From Loripinus fragilis (Eukaryota; Mollusca; Bivalvia; Lucinida; Lucinidae): a stretch of DNA of 64,000 nt. This document shows positions 44,303-56,713 of the stretch, piece by piece (position 1 is the first letter of the stretch; every line of letters starts with the position of its first letter). Both the position numbers and the translations under genes were made by a program. The DNA lies in NCBI GenBank assembly GCA_964019695.1, contig OZ026515.1:139435549-139499548 (forward strand), in the 5' to 3' direction. The notes beneath the pieces are model-generated. The model ran no database searches. It saw nothing but the letters and a program-made list of their open reading frames with translations, and was not told the DNA's origin.

Positions 44303-45054
44303 GGGTAGGCTAGAAAAATCCGTCCCGAGTTTCACCGTTTGGCATCACGAGGCTTGCCGAGTGATGATAAACGGTGATCACAAGGCTTGCCGAGTGATGA
44401 CAAACGGTGATCCCGAGGGACGGATTTTTCTATCCTACCCTCACACGAATAATGGATTCTTTTTCCTGCTCACCACTTTTTTTGTTGTGTGTGTGTGTTT
44501 TTTGTTTTTTTTGTTTTTTCAAATAAGCTTCCAGAAGTCCCTGAATACGCTAAGAAGCAATGTCAAATGATGAAATCACTTTAACATAACAATGACGTCA
44601 CTTGACGACAATGTGCGTGAGTTCCAATACAACCAATGTATGTAGCCCTCGTGTGACAGCCTGGGCAAGATAGCATGGGTTAGATAAGATGGTAAAACTC
44701 ATGGTAAAACCTCATATATCATCCGTATCCGGTGTGCAAGAAAATTCTATCTTACACATCCGTACCAGCCTGTGGAAAAGATAAAAAACGAACAGCCGCA
44801 CGTCGGTCCCACGCTAGTCGCACGTCGATCCGTGACGTCACTGTAATGTTAAAATGACGTCACAATGTCGCATCTCATCTTTTATGGGGTTTTTTCAACA
44901 TCAAATGCGATACTTTAGCGGTGAGCAAGATGAATAATCCATAATTCGTGTTAGAGATACAAAAATCCGTCCCACGCGATCACCGTCTGTCATCACTCGG
45001 CAAACCTCGTGATGCCAATTGGTGATCCTCGGGACGGATTTTTCTATCCCACCC
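44303..45054. mobile_element. Hairpin-ended element of the macro-unit
   Basis: The ends GGGTAGGCTAGAAAAATCCG and the inverse CGGATTTTTCTATCCCACCC bound about 750 bp. Each end carries its own hairpin. The left one pairs TAGAAAAATCCGTCCC with GGGACGGATTTTTCTA around loops containing CATCAC-GAGGCTTGCCGAG-TGATG and a second CTTGCCGAG; the right one contains CATCACTCGGCAAACCTCGTGATG-like sequence in inverse. Inner arms ATAATGGATTC and TGCTCACC are also inverted (44445-44480, 44920-44960). The centre has three TGACGTCA sites (44593, 44833, 44855). No protein is encoded. It recurs at 47632-48370 (cut) and 53561-54313. Confidence 0.7.
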
Positions 45055-47434
45055 CCACACCTATGATGGATTCTTATGCTACCAAATACATGTTGTTGGC
45101 TACAGTTCCTGCATATTTAATACGAACATGTCCTCTGTTAATTTATGTACATTCCATAAAGGGCGTGGAAAACGTCATCGAGTAATATGCTTGCAAACAT
45201 TTTTTAAGTTTTTATTTTAATTCTTGAAGAGAACAAAACAAGGCTGATTTGTTCATACTCAGACGGTTTACATGAAATACCATAATTAACATTTATCGCA
45301 AAACTGTCGTTTGTTGCAATCGTGCCTAGCGCTTTGTGTTGAGCCGTCGCACGTAACGTACGTGACGTAAAATCATATAACAGCGACCGGAAATTATTTG
45401 CCAAACCCGTTTTAGGCATTTTAGGTGACAAGGGTACCTCTTGAGTAAATTCTAAAACTTTTTGACTTAAGATGTATAATGATACAGAAAAAAAATCACG
45501 ACAAAGTTGAAAAGGTAAAATATGTTTTTAGCTTCCCTATGGGAAGTTTTAACCCACAGGGAAAATGTTTAAGCGTTTGCTTTTTTGTTTTTGTTTTTAA
45601 ACTTTATGTTTGTCTTTTCGTTCATTTACAAATACTAAATTTGATTCCATTCGGTAATTAAATTCATTTATTATAGGGTAGTATTATAAGTTGGCTATTT
45701 GAGTGCAGGGTGGGTAGGTAACTTTATGTTGTAAAAGCTAAATTCTATCAGGAGTTGTTTTTCCAGCTAGACGTACCTTGTTGAAATAGTTAAGCGCATG
45801 CGTTTAGCAGAAAACACATGTCAAATGACCTTGCTGAAGGTGTCCTTTCTGAAGGAGACAGCCCCCTGTGTGCATTGCAATTTTAACGGACCCGCCCTTT
45901 ATACCCACCCATAGATACTTAATGAACCATGCCGATGAGTATTATGTAAAGGGTGTATATTTTGGTGTTGTTTGCTGCTGCTTTTTCTTTTTATTACAGG
46001 TGTTATCATACATAATCAGCACGCTTTCTTTTCTGCCATGACGGTTATATCGATAACAGTACAAGGATGAGACAAATTCTACATCGGCAGTTGTAAACGA
46101 AAAGGCGAAGGTTGAAAATCTGTGGTAAAACTTTCAGTTTGTTAACCATTATAATCAGATAGGATATATTCATTGGAGTATATTACGTGCATGTCAACTG
46201 CTGGGTGGCAGTTTTGATCGTCTGTTGACAAATTCATGATTTGGTTGTGTACCCCACATAATCATGCAGGTACAATAATTCTAGAATTTGAGTTATAAAG
46301 TTTATGTTACATGATTTTGTGAAACGTTGAAAATACGGTGTAAAGAAGTGTTTCAAACATTGAATAAAGAACAGTTGACTAGAGTTGTGCTGAAGTTGTG
46401 TTCTGGTGCTCTGTTGAAAAGTTGTGTTCAAACATTGAATAAAGAACAGTTGTCTAGAGTTGTATATTGTGTAATGTTGAAACGTTGACTTGAAATATTC
46501 ATAAATAATACATCGAATCGTTTAAATGACAATATTAACAATATAACAAACTGACCGTCATGGTCAATATAAAGCCATCATTGAATTATATTAGTAAAAC
46601 TTTATTAGTTTTGTTTTTGTTCAGTTAAGGTTCTCTGAAGGGAACCTCTATTGCTTCGGCTTGGTTCGTTCATCTTTAATAAATGTGAATCAATACTAAC
46701 AATGTTTGATATTTCCTTGCGGGGGTGTTTCCCAGTGGGGATAGTTTCATTTGAAAAACCCCGCTGAGATCAGGTTAAATGCCTAAGTTCACTCTTGAAA
46801 CCAGTTTTTACACATTTGAGAATGTTTCAAGTCCATAATTACATTATTTTTTTAGCCATGGGAGAAAAAATGCCCGTTAGGGATATTTTCCTGTGGGATT
46901 TTATTCTGTATGCTTCTGTAATATTCACTTTTGGTTTGATTTTTATTGTTTGTGGACACATTTCATATAGAACAAGAGGACCGAGTGTCAATGGATCCCT
47001 CACCCGAGTTTTGTTTTAAAGTTATAATAGGTATCTAATAGAAACTGGCCACGCCATTCAAGCATCATTGGACCTATACTCTGATGTGAAATAAAACAGA
47101 AACAATACGGGGAAAATTCCCGTAGAAAAAATCAGTATGGGAAAAACAGAATCAAACTAGAGCACGCAGTCGATGGGGCGCCATCGCAAATCGATCCCCA
47201 TGCTTAAGTTTTTGGCTCCCCTCAGCACCCCAAGCCCAACCCCGGGGCATGACCCTGGCAACAGAATGAGAATTATGTTTAATATCTTTTGTGAGAACAC
47301 ACACAAAGTTTGGTATAAAAATCTTTGAAATTGACATGGTTACCGAAATTTAATGATAGTTGACCTCGCCCCAAGGTCACCAGTTTGACCCTAGGATGAA
47401 AATTGTACCTGTATTCTGTTTTGCTCGTCATCCC

Positions 47435-48880
47435 ACCATGCTTGCAAAGGTTATCATCAAAATATACGAAGTCAATAAATGCTGCTTAGGAAAACGCACC
47501 ATTCTTCCGCATACGTTTTACAACATCTCAATTTCCACATTCGCATTACGGTATTAAACGTTTCTAGCACACCAGTTCGGGATTTTCATTGTTTTTACAC
47601 ATGTGAGATTATGAGAATTATCATGAGTGGAGGGTAGGCTAGAAAAATCCGTCCCGAGTTTCACCGTTTGGCATCACGAGGCTTGCCGAGTGATGATAAA
47701 CGGTGATCACAAGGCTTGCCGAGTGATGACAAACGGTGATCCCGAGGGACGGATTTTTCTATCCTACCCTCACACGAATAATGAATTCTTTTTCCTGCTC
47801 ACCACTGTTTTTGTTGTGTGTGTGTTTTTTGTTTTTTTTGTTTTTTCAAATAAGCTTCCAGAAGTCCCTGAATACGCTAAGAAGCAATGTCAAATGATGA
47901 AATCACTTTAACATAACAATGACGTCACTTGACGACAATGTGCGTGAGTTCCAATACAACCAATGTATGTAGCCCTCGTGTGACAGCCTGGGCAAGATAG
48001 CATGGGTTAGATAAGATGGTAAAACTCATGGTAAAACCTCATATATCATCCGTATCCGGTGTGCAAGAAAATTCTATCTTACACATCCGTACCAGCCCGT
48101 GGAAAAGATAAAAAACGAACAGCCGTTCGTCGGTCCCACGCTAGTCGCACGTCGATCCGTGACGTCACTGTAATGTTAAAATGACGTCACAATGTCGCAT
48201 CTCATCTTTTATGGGTTTTTTTCAACATCAAATGCGATACTTTAGCGGTGAGCAAGATGAATAATCCATAATTCGTGTTAGAGATACAAAAATCCGTCCC
48301 ACGCGATCACCGTCTGTCATCACTCGGCAAACCTCGTGATGCCAATTGGTGATCCTCGGGACGGATTTTTTTGGGGTTTGATTTTTATTGTTTGTGGACA
48401 CATTTCATATAGAACAAGAGGACCGAGTGTCAATGGATCCCTCACCCGAGTTTTGTTTTAAAGTTATAATAGGTATCTAATAGAAACTGGCCACGCCATT
48501 CAAGCATCATTGGACCTATACTCTGATGTGAAATAAAACAGAAACAATACGGGGAAAATTCCCGTAGAAAAAATCAGTATGGGAAAAACAGAATCAAACT
48601 AGAGCACGCAGTCGATGGGGCGCCATCGCAAATCGATCCCCATGCTTAAGTTTTTGGCTCCCCTCAGCACCCCAAGCCCAACCCCGGGGCATGACCCTGG
48701 CAACAGAATGAGAATTATGTTTAATATCTTTTGTGAGAACACACACAAAGTTTGGTTTAAAAATCTTGGAAATTGACATGGTTACCGAAATTTAATGATA
48801 GTTGACCTCGCCCCAAGGTCACCAGTTTGACCCTAGGATGAAAATTGTACCTGTATTCTGTTTTGCTCGTCATCCCCGTC
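47435..48880. repeat. Macro-tandem unit A' (two large internal deletions)
   Basis: It corresponds to unit A positions 44093-45041 joined to 46931-47433. The first junction (47434/47435) has CCC microhomology, the second (about 48370) a T-run. A 13-15 base deletion near 47540 (CACATTCGCATTACGG) is also private to it. Otherwise it is almost identical to unit A. Confidence 0.85.
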
Positions 48881-51090
48881 GATTTGATATGCCACATGAC
48901 CATGTTATTTAAGTAAGTACTCACTCACTCACTCACTCACTCACTCACTCACTTACTTACTTACTTACTTAAATAAATGTTTGACCCCCTGGGCACCCCA
49001 GGCCCAAAGTTCCACTCCTGGGGCATGACCCATGCAACAGAATTAAAATCCCGTCTGATATTTTTTGTATCTTTCATTTGTGAGAACACACACAAAGTTG
49101 GTATAATAATCTTTGAAATCAACTTTGTAATTGAAATTAAATTATATTTGACCTTTTGACCCCTCCCCAGGGCCCCAGGAAGTGGGCCCATTTTTTGCCG
49201 TTGCACGCCCCATGCATGTGAGTACCTAACACACCAAATTCGGTTGAATTTGGTCCAATGGTTTAGGAGGAGATAGCTTTACGGACAGAACGCCTGATTT
49301 AATTTAATTTTGGACCCCATACGTACCCCCAAGTCCCACCCCTAGGGCATGACCCAGGTGACAGAATGAAAATTCCGTCTGATATGTTTTGTATCTTTAA
49401 TTTTTGAGAACACACACAAAGTTTTGTATAAAAAATCTTTCAAATTGACTTTGTAATTGAAATTAAATGATATATGACCTTTTGACCTCTCCCCAGGGCC
49501 CCAGGAGGCGGGGCAAAACAAATTGCCCTGTCGCACGCCCAATTCATGTGAGTATCTCTCACGCCAAATTTAGCGCAATGGTTTAGGAAGAGATAGCATA
49601 ACGGACGGACTGACAGACGGACAGAGGGACGGGCGGACGGCGGCGATAACAATATCCCCATCGCTTGGTTTTTTTTTAAAAAAAAGCGTAGGGATAATAA
49701 TGTATACTGACGTCAACTAAAAACGCCTCATTCATTATCACTAATTTCTCAGCGATGATATACAAAATGAACAGCCACATACTGCTTCTTTATGTAGAGG
49801 TTGGGCGATTTTGGAAAATAACTTTAATTTTATATACAGGTGACGCGTTATTCAGATGACGCCATACAGGCTCAACGTACACATGACGGCATTATGCATC
49901 AATCGCTTATGATTTCAATTTAAATGCGCACCCGGTTTGTGCCGTTAATGTTTTGCTAAACAATCAACAAATTTGGATCATTTTTTCAAACAGTTTTATT
50001 GCGAGTAATAGCTTTATGAAATTATGACGTCATATTAAAGACAAAATGCAAGGCCCGTTTACGAAACTTGCCAACAATCTCGTTTTGCTTTAAGTAATGG
50101 AAAAAAATGTTGAGGGGTACATCAGGTGACGTACACAGAATATATCTACATAAAATTACGTTATTTAAGATTAGCTGTAACACCCAATGGCCAGTCGTTT
50201 GTCTACGTTAATGTCCTCCAAAACGGCCGTCTGGAACACTTGCCAGATTGCGTTTCCTCAGCAATCGTCACTGGTTAAAGACTAAAAACTTTTGCAAATG
50301 ATTCGTAAAAATATGTTCACCCTCTTTGCAAAGTCATGACGTTTAAGGTTTACTGAAACGCATGGCGAAAATGTGGGTGGGGTAAGTTGTTTCGTTCAGT
50401 AGACGCATATAAACATTGTCTGACCATTATAAACGCATTTTTGGTAAAATAGAGACTGTTTTACAATGGTAAAACACGTTTTTCTTGCCAACGGATTGTG
50501 TCTGGAAACAAAGCAAATGTGGCTTAAATCTTGTGTCGCACGAAACTGGTGACCCCTGTCTCTAACCGAGGTCGTTTTTTTAGTTTCAACTATTCTTTAA
50601 GCAATTTTGTTTTCATAAGATACGCTTTACTGATAAGATGTTATAATGCACTAAAATTCATAACTTTAGTCTGATCAGTCTAAGAGATATTCACGTTTAC
50701 TTTTAGATGAGGCGTTTTTTCTTGACGTCAGTATACTTGAAACATTCACAAATATGTCAAGCTTACTGCAAGAGTGAACCCAGTTTTGTTCTTGCAAACA
50801 AAGTTGCTTTAAAAATATTCTGTGGGAACATGGGCGTAGCCAGGGCGCTATACGCCTCCCAAAATTCCTTTGGGGCATAAAAACAGTTTTGTTAAAAAAA
50901 TGAGCTCATGATTGCCGCAAACCCAGTGAGTATATACAGTGCATCATTGTATAAAGCCTAAAATCGCCGTCCGATGGTCGGGGTTTTGTAATTTTGGCAT
51001 CAATTGAATGTTGAGATGTTCCCTTAAATTTAATTCGAAGTCAGTTATCCGCTATCAGCAGTTGGCTTTGTGGGTAAAAATGTCTATTAA

Positions 51091-51462
51091 AGCTGCATAG
51101 TCTGCAACTTTTGATCTTCTAATTGTAGAAAAAAATGTTTCTTTTTTCAAGATCACAGTAAAAATACTCAAATTCAGGTAAACATTTTACCATTTTCACA
51201 CATTTAAACAAATTATCACTATCAAAACTACAGCATTTATGTTAAAAATCAACTGTCTAGAATTATTGGAGGAACGTAAATAATTACCAAAAAGAGAAAA
51301 AAACACCTGTTTTTATAAGATAATTCACTTTTCCATGCAGTTTTCAGATGTACAGAACATATTTATTGTGAAAACATAACTTTATCCTATTTTTACAAAT
51401 GATTTAAAAAAGAAACTATTTTTTTTTTTCGAAAAATGTTCATAGTTACAGACTTAGCCTCT
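51091..51462. mobile_element. TTAA-flanked MITE, copy in unit B
   Basis: TTAA at 51087-51090 and 51463-51466; collinear with 42923-43291. Confidence 0.75.
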
Positions 51463-51509
51463 TTAAGGGGTAAGAAGTATAAACTATTATAGCAGCAAAC
51501 ACTTTGACC

Positions 51510-51545
<36 letters not shown>

Positions 51546-52150
51546 CTGCTTTCTGGGTCAGATTGAAGCCAGATATTGAAATTATACAGATAAGTTTATT
51601 TTTTTATCTAACTAACCACTGAAAGCTAGTTGATAGGCTTTTAGCTTCGATCTATAAGATACCCAAGATGAACTTAGGGGATGGAGAAATGGGACTTTTG
51701 TTTAGTGATTTATAAATTTCTCTCAAATAACCCTACGCGGGGATATAAATTGGACAAATTTGCCTTGTTTGACTTCTGTTTTGCCAGGCGACACATCCTA
51801 TTCTCAGAATTCTAGTTAAATGTTTACGCACATGTTTGTATTTTATATTCTTGTATATGTATTCCACTTAAATAACCAAATACTCGTCGAAATGATATTT
51901 TGGGCAGTTATGTTGGCTTATTTCCAATTATCGTGTGGTCTCTAAGAGACGTGTACATGTATACAGAGACGGGTGACGTTATAGCTATATGTATAATTAA
52001 ACTAAATACTATCAATGAAGCTACTTAATCATGTGGCTATATTTGGAGAAATGCCTATGAGCGCAGGAATATTAACCTCCAGATGAACCATTTCTTAACT
52101 CTTTGAATGTGGGGGGTTTTGTCGTTTGTTGATTTGTTTTTCAAACTCAA

Positions 52151-53275
52151 CTTTTTAGACTTGCATTTGTCAATTTCTAATGATATTGTTTCTACCAAAA
52201 TTTATGATAAACGTGACGACTTTGATTTTGAAATTGTCAATTTCCCATTCTTAGATGGTGATGTTCCTCGTTCTACATCCTATGGAGTCTATATCTCTCA
52301 ACTCATTCGTTTTGCTAGAGCATCTAGCTATGTTACTGACTTCAACACTCGCAATAAATTGTTAACTCAGAAACTTCTTAAACAGGGCTCTCGTATCATA
52401 AACTTCGCAAAACATTTTCAAAATTTTATAGACGATACTTTGATTTGATTTCTAAATTCCAAGTTGGTCTTAAATCTCTCTTGCGCCAAGGACTTTCGGA
52501 ACCTGATTTCTATGGTGACTTGGTGTATAAGTTGAAGAAGATTGTTGGCTCTAATAATTTTTCAGCGCAGTTCATTAAAATAATTTCCCATTATAAAAAG
52601 ATTGGCTATAACATTAATGTATTGCAACAGACTGCATGCTTGGTAGTCAACCCAATCACGGTTGGCAACTTTGCTTTCCTCTTTAATTGCACGCCGGTGG
52701 GTCGGACTTCAGACTCTATGATGGTTTCGACTTAAAGACTTATCTATTGATGAGATGGTAGGGGTCTGATGCTTTGGCTGTTTGTCGGGCCCACCGGGGT
52801 TTACCTGTTGGATTTCTTTTGCTCCGGTATTCAGTTTAATTTACTGTTGAGTCCTTATCATTGCTTTATCTCCTTGTTATATCTTGATTTATATGTTTTA
52901 GGAGATGATGCATTGATAAGTTAGGGGTCTTTCATGCAAACCAAATATCTATGTGTCTTGATCCACATCTGAATTAAGGGTGAGGTTGGCGCCGTTAAAC
53001 CGGTTTAAGCCCTCCAGTAAAATATTTTACTGACCGTTCCAAGGCGGTACATCTTTTGTGGATCTTTTATGTTTTTGATCTGTCTTGTGTTTGCTATGTT
53101 TTGTGCGCGTCTGTTTATATGTGCTTCGTGGTCACCTGCTGGGAAAGGGCTGACCTCTTGGCTCTCGTTTGTGGTGTCTTCTGTGGGTTTGTCGCTTTCC
53201 CGTTGGTGTCCTGGGTCAGGTGTGGTGCTTGATTGTATCGATTCCTGATCTTTGCAACCTTACTTACTCTTATGT
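52151..53275 (+). pseudogene. 5'-truncated Penelope-like retroelement inserted in unit B
   Basis: On the plus strand it begins at LDLHLSISNDIVSTKIYDKR and runs through DGDVPRSTSYGVYISQL and LLTQKLLKQG. Near 52388 one base is missing (GGCTCTCGTATCAT against GGCTATCGGTATCAT), shifting the frame; the C-terminus resumes from 52445 (ISKFQVGLKSLLRQG to CTPVGRTSDSMM). The 3' UTR follows to the ATTCCTGATCTTTGCAACC end and a TTACTTAC tail. Unit A at 44000-44020 shows the uninterrupted site (AAACTCAACTTATGTAGGC); here that site is split with CTT on both sides. The frame starting at 52107 begins in unit DNA and is a chance fusion. Confidence 0.88.
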
Positions 53276-53560
53276 AGGCTAGTATTAGTGTCAAACAGTT
53301 TTGCATCCAGGTCATCCCGGACATATTGGTTGTTCTGATTTTGGCCCACCATGCTTGCAAAGGTTATCATCAAAATATACGAAGTCAATAAATGCTGCTT
53401 AGGAAAATGCACCATTCTTCCGCATACGTTTTACAACATCTCAATTTCCACATTCGGAACTCTCATGAACATTACGGTATTAAACGTTTCTAGCACACCA
53501 GTTTGCCGGGATTTTCATTGTTTTTACACATGTGAGATTATGAGAATTATCATGAGTGGA

Positions 53561-54313
53561 GGGTAGGATAGAAAAATCCGTCCCGAGTTTCACCGTTTGG
53601 CATCACGAGGCTTGCCAAGTGATGATAAACGGTGATCACAAGGCTTGCCGAGTGATGACAAACGGTGATCCCAAGGGACGGATTTTTCTATCCTACCCTC
53701 ACATGAATAATGGATTCTTTTTCCTGCTCACCACTGTTTTTGTTGTGTGTGTGTTTTTTTTTGTTTTGTTTTTTGTTTTTTCAAATAAGCTTCCAGAAGT
53801 CCCTGAATACGCTAAGAAGCAATGTCAAATGATGAAATCACTTTAACATAACAATGACGTCACTTGACGACAATGTGCGTGAGTTCCAATACAACCAATG
53901 TATGTAGCCCTCGTGTGACAGCCTGGGCAAGATAGCATGGGTTAGATAAGATGGTAAAACTCATGGTAAAACCTCATATATCATCAGTATCCGGTGTGCA
54001 AGAAAATTCTATCTTACACATCCGTACCAGCCCGTGGAAAAGATAAAAAACGAACAGCCGCACGTCGGTCCCACGCTAGTCGCACGTCGATCCGTGACGT
54101 CACTGTAATGTTAAAATGACGTCACAATGTCGCACCTCATCTTTTATGGGGTTTTTTCAACATCAAATGCGATACTTTAGCGGTGAGCAAGATGAATAAT
54201 CCATAATTCGTGTTAGAGATACAAAAATCCGTCCTACGCGATCACCGTCTGTCATCACTCGGCAAACCTCGTGATGCCAATTGGTGATCCTCGGGACGGA
54301 TTTTTCTATCCCA
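53561..54313. mobile_element. Hairpin-ended element, copy in unit B
   Basis: Collinear with 44303-45054. The left end reads GGGTAGGATAGAAAAATCCG, restoring perfect pairing with the inverse arm (CTATCCTACCC), whereas unit A has GGGTAGGCTAG. Confidence 0.75.
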
Positions 54314-56713
54314 CCCCCACACCCATGATGGATTCTTATGCTACCAAATACATGTTGTTGGCTACAGTTCCTGCATATTTAATACGAACATGTCCTCTGT
54401 TAATTTATGTACATTCCATAAAGGGCGTAGAAAACGTCATCGAGTAATATGCTTGCAAACATTTTTTAAGTTTTTATTTTAATTCTTGAAGAGAACAAAA
54501 CAAGGCTGATTTGTTCATACTCAGACGGTTTACATGAAATACCATAATTAACATTTATCGCAAAACTGTCGTTTGTTGCAATCGTGCCTAGCGCTTTGTG
54601 TTGAGCCGTCGCACGTAACGTAAGTGACGTAAAATCATATAACAGCGACCGGAAATTATTTGCCAAACCCGTTTTAGGCATTTTAGGTGACAAGGGTACC
54701 TCTTGAGTAAATTCTAAAACTTTTTGACTTAAGATGTATAATGATACAGAAAAAAAATCACGACAAAGTTGAAAAGGTAAAATATGTTTTTAGCTTCCCT
54801 ATGGGAAGTTTTAACCCACAGGGAAAATGTTTAAGCGTTTGCTTTTTTGTTTTTGTTTTTAAACTTTATGTTTGTCTTTTCGTTCATTTACAAATAATAA
54901 AATTTGATTCCATTTGGTAATTAAATTCATTTATTATAGGGTAGTATTATTAGTTGGCTATTTGAGTGCAGGGTGGGTAGGTAACTTTATGTTGTAAAAG
55001 CTAAATTCTATCAGGAGTTGTTTTTCCAGCTAGACGTACCTTTTTGAAATAGTTAAGCGCATGCGTTTAGCAGAAAACACATGTCAAATGACCTTGCTGA
55101 AGGTGTCCTTTCTGACGGAGACAGCCCCCTGTGTGCATTGCAATTTTAACGGACCCACCCTTTATACCCACCCATAGATACTTAATGAACCATGCCGATG
55201 AGTATTATGTAAAGGGTGTATATTTTGGTGTTGTTTGCTGCTGCTTTTTCTTTTATTACAGGTGTTATCATACATAATCAGCACGCTTTCTTTTCTGCCA
55301 TGACGGTTATATCAATAACAGTACAAGGATGAGACAAATTCTACATCGGCAGTTGTAAACGAAAAGGCGAAGGTTGAAAATCTGTGGTAAAACTTTCAGT
55401 TTGTTAACCATTATAATCAGATAGGATATATTCATTGGAGTATATTACGTGCATGTCAACTGCTGGGTGGCAGTTTTGATCGTCTGTTGACAAATTCATG
55501 ATTTGGTTGTGTACCCCACATAATCATGCAGGTACAATAATTCTAGAATTTGAGTTATAAAGTTTATGTTACATGTTTTTTGTGAAACGTTGAAAATACG
55601 GTGTAAAGTAGTGTTTCAAACATTGAATAAAGAACAGTTGACTAGAGTTGTGCTGAAGTTGTGTTCTGGTGCTCTGTTGATAAGTTGTGTTCAAACATTG
55701 AATAAAGAACAGTTGTCTAGAGTTGTATATTGTGTAATGTTGAAACGTTGACTTGAAATATCCATAAATAATACATCGAATCGTTTAAATGACAATATTA
55801 ACAATATAACAAACTGACCGTCATGGCCAATATAAAGCCAACATTGAATTATATTAGTAAAACTTTATTAGTTTTGTTTTTGTTCAGTTAAGGTTCTCTG
55901 AAGGGAACCTCTATTGCTTCGGCTTGGTTCGTTCATCTTTAATAAATGTGAATCAATACTAACAATGTTTGATATTTCCTTGCGAGGGTGTTTCCCAGTG
56001 GGGATAGTTTCATTTGAAAAACCCCGCTGAGATCAGGTTAAATGCCTAAGTTCACTCTTGAAACCAGTTTTTACACATTTGAGAATGTTTCAAGTCCATA
56101 ATTACATTATTTTTTTAGCCATGGGAGAAAAAATGCCCTTAGGGATATTTTCCTGTGGGATTTTATTCTGTATGCTTCTGTAATATTCACTTTTGGTTTG
56201 ATTTTTATTGTTTGTGGACACATTTCATATAGAACAAGAGGACCGAGTGTCAATGGATCCCTCACCCGAGTTTTGTTTTAAAGTTATAATAGGTATCTAA
56301 TAGAAACTGGCCACGCCATTCAAGCATCATTGGACCTATACTCTGATGTGAAATAAAACAGAAACAATACGGGGAAAATTCCCGTAGAAAAAATCAGCAT
56401 GGGAAAAACAGAATCAAACTAGAGCGCGCAGTCGATGGGGCGCCATCGCAAATCGATCCCCATGCTTAAGTTTTTGGCTCCCTTCAGCACCCCAAGCCCA
56501 ACCCCGGGGCATGACCCTGGCAACAGAATGAGAATTATGTTTAATATCTTTTCAATCTTTTATTTGTGAGAACACACACAAAGTTTGGTATAAATCTCTT
56601 TGAAATTGACATGGTTACCGAAATTTAATGATAGTTGACCTCGCCCCAAGGTCACCAGTTTGACCCTAGGATGAAAATTGTACCTGTATTCTGTTTTGCT
56701 CGTCATCCCCGTC

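Larger units (their letters stand above)
40685..47434. repeat. Macro-tandem unit A (full, ~6.75 kb)
   Basis: GATTTGATATGCCAMATGAC recurs at 40685, 48881 and 56714, and the following sequence stays nearly identical between copies apart from scattered substitutions and microsatellite changes. Order inside: CTTA/CTCA microsatellite, two 323-bp sub-repeats, a GACGGACGG tract (41450-41490), 1.4 kb unassigned, TTAA MITE, (AC)n, hairpin element 44303-45054, 1.9 kb unassigned with a 75-bp duplication (CAAACATTGAATAAAGAACA at 46354 and 46429), and a third, partial sub-repeat (47205-47434). The reading frames in it (for example 75 codons at 45204-45431, minus) recur because the DNA is duplicated, not because of visible constraint. 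Confidence 0.9.
48881..56713. repeat. Macro-tandem unit B (full, with a 1.1-kb retroelement insertion)
   Basis: It is collinear with unit A throughout. It differs by the insertion at 52151-53275, a shorter (AC)n, a shorter leading microsatellite and scattered substitutions. Without the insertion it would be about 6.7 kb. Confidence 0.9.

Noticed and set aside
45204..45431. 75-codon minus-strand frame repeated at 54466-54693
   Set aside because: Only the near-identity of the duplicated DNA supports it; no motif, signal peptide or family likeness was seen.
46795..47019. 74-codon frame with a hydrophobic segment in the macro-unit
   Set aside because: In unit B the same region is frameshifted (one base fewer near 56139), so the frame is not maintained.
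52107..52448. 113-codon frame beginning in unit DNA and entering the RT
   Set aside because: It is a chance fusion across the insertion junction and ends in a frameshift.
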